From: Bacteroidia bacterium
GTDB lineage: Bacteria > Bacteroidota > Bacteroidia > Flavobacteriales > Flavobacteriaceae
Reading direction: 5' to 3'
Assembly: GCA_030427865.1 (NCBI GenBank)
Contig: JAUICK010000012.1
Span: 41,114-105,113 of the forward strand
DNA length: 64,000 nt
Under the pieces are notes generated by a model. That model was not told where the DNA came from. It saw nothing but the letters and a program-made list of their open reading frames with translations, and searched no databases. This document shows positions 60,894 to 64,000 of the stretch, in pieces. Made by a program: the position numbers and the translations under genes. The first letter of the stretch is position 1. Every line of letters begins with the position of its first letter.

Positions 60894-61922
60894 TTAATTC
60901 TTCTTTTTATTTGAAGAATCTCTTACTAAAAGTTTTACATCTAAAATTCTTTTTGTTAAAGTTTGTTTAACAACTTCTTTTTTGGCGTGTTCTAAAAATG
61001 CGTAAGCTGCTTGTTTGCCAATTTCTTCACTATGTTGTTCTATGCTAGAAATAGTTGGTGTTACCATAGAGGTAAAAGGTTCGTTACTAAAACCAACAAT
61101 AGCAATATCATTAGGTATATTTATGTTTTTTTCTTTTAAAACTCTTTGAGCTCCCAAAGCGGCATAATCGCTTGCTACATAAACAGCATCTGGTATTTTA
61201 TCTAAAGATAAAAGTTTTTCCATTTTAATTCTACCATCTTTAATGGTTAAATTACACTCTAAAAGCAATTCATCATCTAAGGGTAAGTTGTGTTTTTTTA
61301 AAGCGTCAATATACCCGCGAATTCTGTTGTTGTATATACGTGTGTGTTTATAACCGCCAATATGTGCAATTCGTTTGCATCCTTGATTAACTAAATGCTC
61401 TACAATTATATGGCTACTATTATAATCATCAATTCCAACGTAATCTACATTTAAATCGTTTTCTCCACGATCAAACAGAATTAAAGGAATTCCTTTAGAT
61501 TTTATTTTTTCATAATAGCTTAAATCTACTGTTTCATTTGCCATAGAAGCAATAATACCATCAACTTGTGTGAATAATAAGGTGTCTATATTATTACATT
61601 CTTTTTTATAAGATTCGTTAGATTGAGTAATAATAATGTTATAACCTTCTTTATTTAAAACTTCTTCTATATTCTGAATAACAGATGAAAAAAAATTGCT
61701 GTTAGTTCTAGGTACAATTACACCAACCAATTTACTTTTTCCACTTCTTAAGGCACTTGCAAGATGATTAGGCTGATAATTTAGATTTTTTGCCACCTGC
61801 CTAACTGCTTTTTTTGTCTTTTCACTAATTCTTGAGTCATTGTGTAAGGCTTTAGAAACCGCAGCAGGAGAGATGTTTAAAACATTTGCAATATCTTTTA
61901 TGGTGGTTTTCTTTTTGATAAT
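60894..61922 (-). CDS. LacI-family regulator (KdgR-like) with non-canonical start codon
   Basis: The conserved HTH (TTIKDIANVLNISPAAVSKA, then LHNDSRISEKTKKAVRQVAK) lies upstream of the first GTG (61796), so that start cannot be right. Reading back, no ATG, GTG or TTG occurs in frame before the stop TAA at 61952-61950. ATT at 61922 gives 342 residues (reading I/M-I-K-K-K-T-T-I-K), the normal family length; ATC at 61919 or ATA at 61934 are alternatives. The effector domain is intact (VGVIVPRTNSNFFS, DGIIASMANE, PNDIAIVGFSNEPF). It is divergent from kdgK with two operator-like palindromes between, suggesting control of the ketodeoxygluconate genes. Confidence 0.82.
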   Translation of the reverse strand: MIKKKTTIKDIANVLNISPAAVSKALHNDSRISEKTKKAVRQVAKNLNYQPNHLASALRSGKSKLVGVIVPRTNSNFFSSVIQNIEEVLNKEGYNIIITQSNESYKKECNNIDTLLFTQVDGIIASMANETVDLSYYEKIKSKGIPLILFDRGENDLNVDYVGIDDYNSSHIIVEHLVNQGCKRIAHIGGYKHTRIYNNRIRGYIDALKKHNLPLDDELLLECNLTIKDGRIKMEKLLSLDKIPDAVYVASDYAALGAQRVLKEKNINIPNDIAIVGFSNEPFTSMVTPTISSIEQHSEEIGKQAAYAFLEHAKKEVVKQTLTKRILDVKLLVRDSSNKKKN

Positions 61923-61937
61923 AAATTTTTTTATATC

Positions 61938-61959
61938 TTTGCTTAAACGTTATAGCAAA
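61938..61959. promoter_or_regulatory. LacI-type operator 1 between regulator and kdgK
   Basis: A 22-bp inverted repeat with arms TTTGCT and AGCAAA, core AACGTT and two mismatched pairs. It starts about 16 bases before the proposed regulator start, so it could mediate autorepression. Confidence 0.65.
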
Positions 61960-62030
61960 TATAAAACCATATTCAATATAATCAAAACAATTAGTTATTT
62001 AAAGTTTTGATTTTATTTTTGATTTTATGC

Positions 62031-62042
62031 TTAAACGTTTAA
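62031..62042. promoter_or_regulatory. LacI-type operator 2 before kdgK
   Basis: TTAAACGTTTAA is a perfect 12-bp palindrome with central CG, 30 bases before the kdgK start. Its core CTTAAACGTT recurs in the site at 61938-61959 (61942-61951). The two centres are 88 bp apart. Confidence 0.7.
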
Positions 62043-62071
62043 CCAGTTAACTAAATAATAAAAATATTAAA

Positions 62072-63118
62072 ATGGCAAAAGTAGTAACATTTGGAGAAAT
62101 CATGTTAAGATTAGCTCCACAAGGGTTTTTAAGATTTTCTCAAGCAAATAACTTTGATGTTGTATATGGTGGAGGTGAATCTAATGTAGCAGTTTCATTA
62201 GCTAACTACGGAGTAGATGTAGATTTTGTAACACGTTTACCGAAAAATGATATTGGTGAATGTGCAATGATGGAAATGCGTAAAAGAGGTGTTGGAGTAA
62301 ATAAAATTGTATGGGGTGGAGATCGTTTAGGAATCTATTTTTTAGAAACTGGAGCAGTATCAAGAGGCTCTAAAGTGGTTTACGATAGAGCACATTCTGC
62401 AATCTCAGAAATCGAATCTGGAATGATAGATTGGGATGCTGTTTTTGATGGTTGTGAATGGTTTCATTGGACAGGTATTACACCTGCAATTTCTCAAGGT
62501 GCTGCTGATGTATGCTTAGAAGCTGTTAAATCTGCAAGTGCTAAAGGAATAACAATTTCTACAGATTTAAACTATCGTGCTAAACTATGGAAATACTGTG
62601 ATGCTGCTCATAGAGAAGCAGTTATGACAGAATTAACATCATACTGTGACATTGTTTTAGGAAATGAAGAAGATGCAGAAATGCACTTTGGTATCAAACC
62701 AGAGGGTATTACAGTACAAACACAAGGGCATGATGTTAAAGCAGAAGCTTTCTTATCGGTTTGTGAGCAAATGATGGAAAAATTTCCAAGAGCAAAAAAA
62801 GTAATTACAACGTTAAGAGGCTCTATTTCAGCTTCTCATAATACTTGGGCAGGAGTTTTATATGATGGTAAAACTTTATTCCAAACGCGTCAATATCAAA
62901 TTACTGATATCGTAGATAGAGTAGGTGGTGGAGATTCGTTTATGGGAGGATTAATCTACGGATTATTAAAATACCCAGAAGATGATCAAAATGCATTAGA
63001 CTTTGCAGTTGCAGCTTCTTGTTTAAAACACACAATTAAAGGAGATGCAAACTTAGTAACGGTTTCTGAAGTAGAAAAACTAATGGGTGGTGACGCTTCA
63101 GGACGTGTAGCAAGATAG
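62072..63118 (+). CDS. kdgK: 2-keto-3-deoxygluconate kinase (PfkB family)
   Basis: 348 residues, no signal peptide. PfkB sugar-kinase features: VVTFGEIMLRLAPQG at the N-terminus, YGGGESNVAVSLANYGVDVD, and the C-terminal ATP-site motif DRVGGGDSFMGG with catalytic Asp288. The first Gly of the usual GAGD reads GGGD. The enzyme phosphorylates 2-keto-3-deoxygluconate to KDPG. The next gene is KDPG aldolase, giving the last two steps from alginate, pectin or other uronates to pyruvate and glyceraldehyde-3-phosphate. Other alginate genes would be expected outside the window. Confidence 0.9.
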   Translation: MAKVVTFGEIMLRLAPQGFLRFSQANNFDVVYGGGESNVAVSLANYGVDVDFVTRLPKNDIGECAMMEMRKRGVGVNKIVWGGDRLGIYFLETGAVSRGSKVVYDRAHSAISEIESGMIDWDAVFDGCEWFHWTGITPAISQGAADVCLEAVKSASAKGITISTDLNYRAKLWKYCDAAHREAVMTELTSYCDIVLGNEEDAEMHFGIKPEGITVQTQGHDVKAEAFLSVCEQMMEKFPRAKKVITTLRGSISASHNTWAGVLYDGKTLFQTRQYQITDIVDRVGGGDSFMGGLIYGLLKYPEDDQNALDFAVAASCLKHTIKGDANLVTVSEVEKLMGGDASGRVAR

Positions 63119-63219
63119 AAAAATTTGAAGATAGAAGTTTAGACTTAACTTCAAACTTCTATAAATTATTAATTTAAAAACTTCGGACTTCCAATTTTGG
63201 ACTTCCGACTCAAAAAAAT

Positions 63220-63888
63220 ATGGCACAATTTACAAGATTAGAAGTTGCAGCAGCAATGAAAGAAACAGGAATGATTCCTTTGTTTTTTCACAACGATATA
63301 GAACTTAGTAAAAAAGTATTAAAAGCTTGTTACAATGGTGGAGCTCGTTTAATGGAGTTTACAGCACGAGGCGATTTTGCTCACGAAGTTTTTGGAGAAT
63401 TAACCAAATATGCTATCACAGAATTACCGGGTATGATTATGGGGGTTGGTTCTGTTACAGATGCAGGTCAAGCATCATTATATATGTCTTTAGGTGCAAA
63501 TTTTGTGGTTACTCCAGTATTAAGAGAAGACATTGCAATAGCTTGTAACCGTAAGAAAGTATTATGGTCTCCAGGATGTGGAACATTAACAGAAATTACC
63601 AAAGCAGAAGAATTAGGATGCGAAATCGTAAAACTTTTTCCAGGTGATATTTATGGGCCGCAATTTGTAAAAGGCATTAAAGGACCACAACCTTGGACAA
63701 GTGTTATGCCAACAGGCGGAGTTTCTCCAACAGAAGAAAACCTAAAAGGATGGTTTGATGCAGGTGTAACATGTGTAGGTATGGGGTCTAAACTTATTTC
63801 AAAAGACATCATTGCGAATAAAGATTATGCAAAATTAGAGCAAGATGTAAAAGCTGCTTTAGCTATTGTAAAATCTGTAAGAAAATAG
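63220..63888 (+). CDS. eda: KDPG/KHG aldolase
   Basis: 222 residues, the expected length. Class I aldolase of the KDPG type: RLMEFTARGDFAHEVF with the catalytic Glu, GVGSVTDAGQA, and the Schiff-base Lys138 in EIVKLFPGDIYGPQF, then SVMPTGGVSPTEENL for phosphate binding. It splits KDPG to pyruvate and glyceraldehyde-3-phosphate. It lies 101 bases after kdgK in the same direction; no strong terminator separates them, so they are likely one operon. Confidence 0.92.
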   Translation: MAQFTRLEVAAAMKETGMIPLFFHNDIELSKKVLKACYNGGARLMEFTARGDFAHEVFGELTKYAITELPGMIMGVGSVTDAGQASLYMSLGANFVVTPVLREDIAIACNRKKVLWSPGCGTLTEITKAEELGCEIVKLFPGDIYGPQFVKGIKGPQPWTSVMPTGGVSPTEENLKGWFDAGVTCVGMGSKLISKDIIANKDYAKLEQDVKAALAIVKSVRK

Positions 63889-63907
63889 ATTTAAATTAAT
63901 TTGAGAT

Positions 63908-63936
63908 AAACCTCAAGTAGAAATGCTTGAGGTTTT
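63908..63936 (+). terminator. Rho-independent terminator after the KDPG aldolase gene
   Basis: AAACCTCAAG (63908-63917) pairs with CTTGAGGTTT (63926-63935), followed by T residues. The arms resemble the REP family AAACCTCAAAGG in their first nine bases, so a REP copy may have been adopted as the terminator. Confidence 0.88.
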
Positions 63937-63970
63937 TTATTTTACTTATTTTTGTGTAAAACTATTGTTA

Positions 63971-64000
63971 ATGACACTATTAGTAATTTACGCTACCATT
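63971..64000 (+). CDS. Possible start of a membrane-protein gene, cut by window edge
   Basis: Ten codons beginning ATG at 63971 read MTLLVIYATI and run off the right edge. The hydrophobic start fits a membrane protein, but ten codons cannot show a family. It follows a terminator, as a new transcription unit would. Confidence 0.3.
   Translation, partial: MTLLVIYATI

Noticed and set aside
60894..61796. LacI-type regulator beginning at the GTG at 61796
   Set aside because: This would cut off the helix-turn-helix, which is plainly encoded in frame upstream.

Overview
The window is strongly AT-rich and reads as a chromosome segment of a marine Flavobacteriaceae bacterium (Bacteroidota; Polaribacter-like, by inference). 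Supporting signs are SusC/SusD pairs, many lipoproteins, a type IX secretion (T9SS) C-terminal sorting domain, starts without Shine-Dalgarno sequences and TAnnTTTG-type promoters. No rRNA, tRNA, prophage or CRISPR array was seen.

Region 1 (1-25438) is a starch/alpha-glucan utilisation locus. On the minus strand lie susC, susD and two SusE/F-like starch-binding lipoproteins, the last cut by the window edge. Divergent from these are a LacI-type regulator, a maltose-type transporter, beta-phosphoglucomutase and GH65 maltose phosphorylase. Then come a REP-associated transposase (RAYT), GH13, an esterase, an esterase-GH31 fusion, two more GH13 and a SusB-type GH97. REP palindromes sit in five junctions of this gene string. 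Three matching LacI-type operators tie the two arms together. Secreted amylases and glucosidases would make maltodextrins and maltose, which are imported and split by phosphorolysis.

Region 2 (25445-25727) holds two small overlapping membrane-protein ORFs on the minus strand.

Region 3 (25918-56283) is a large beta-1,3-glucan (laminarin) locus. It starts with a membrane-spanning one-component regulator (periplasmic propeller, Y_Y_Y domain, LuxR-like HTH). Three units share an upstream direct repeat and a 20-bp promoter-like motif: susC-susD-binding protein-GH16; a GH clan A/outer-membrane beta-barrel fusion with a binding lipoprotein and GH16; and a T9SS-secreted binding protein. A further operon with an ordinary promoter carries a GH149-like beta-1,3-glucan phosphorylase, GH3, GH17, GH30, a GPH-type transporter and a cytoplasmic GH17. 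One module starting VIS..S/G-D/E-AYT recurs four times in three binding proteins.

Region 4 (56284-59480) holds an RtcB RNA ligase and peptide chain release factor H (PrfH), a predicted rRNA repair and ribosome rescue pair. It is preceded by two tandem tiny ORFs, each followed by a terminator and each holding a segment able to form a competing antiterminator. This looks like undescribed ribosome-mediated attenuation and is the most novel regulatory candidate here.

Region 5 (59481-64000) has a double REP hairpin, a TPR-like protein, a peptidoglycan-binding-like membrane protein, and a LacI-type regulator divergent from kdgK and KDPG aldolase, the end of alginate/uronate catabolism. This regulator has no ATG, GTG or TTG ahead of its HTH. 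The first ten codons of another gene may begin at 63971.
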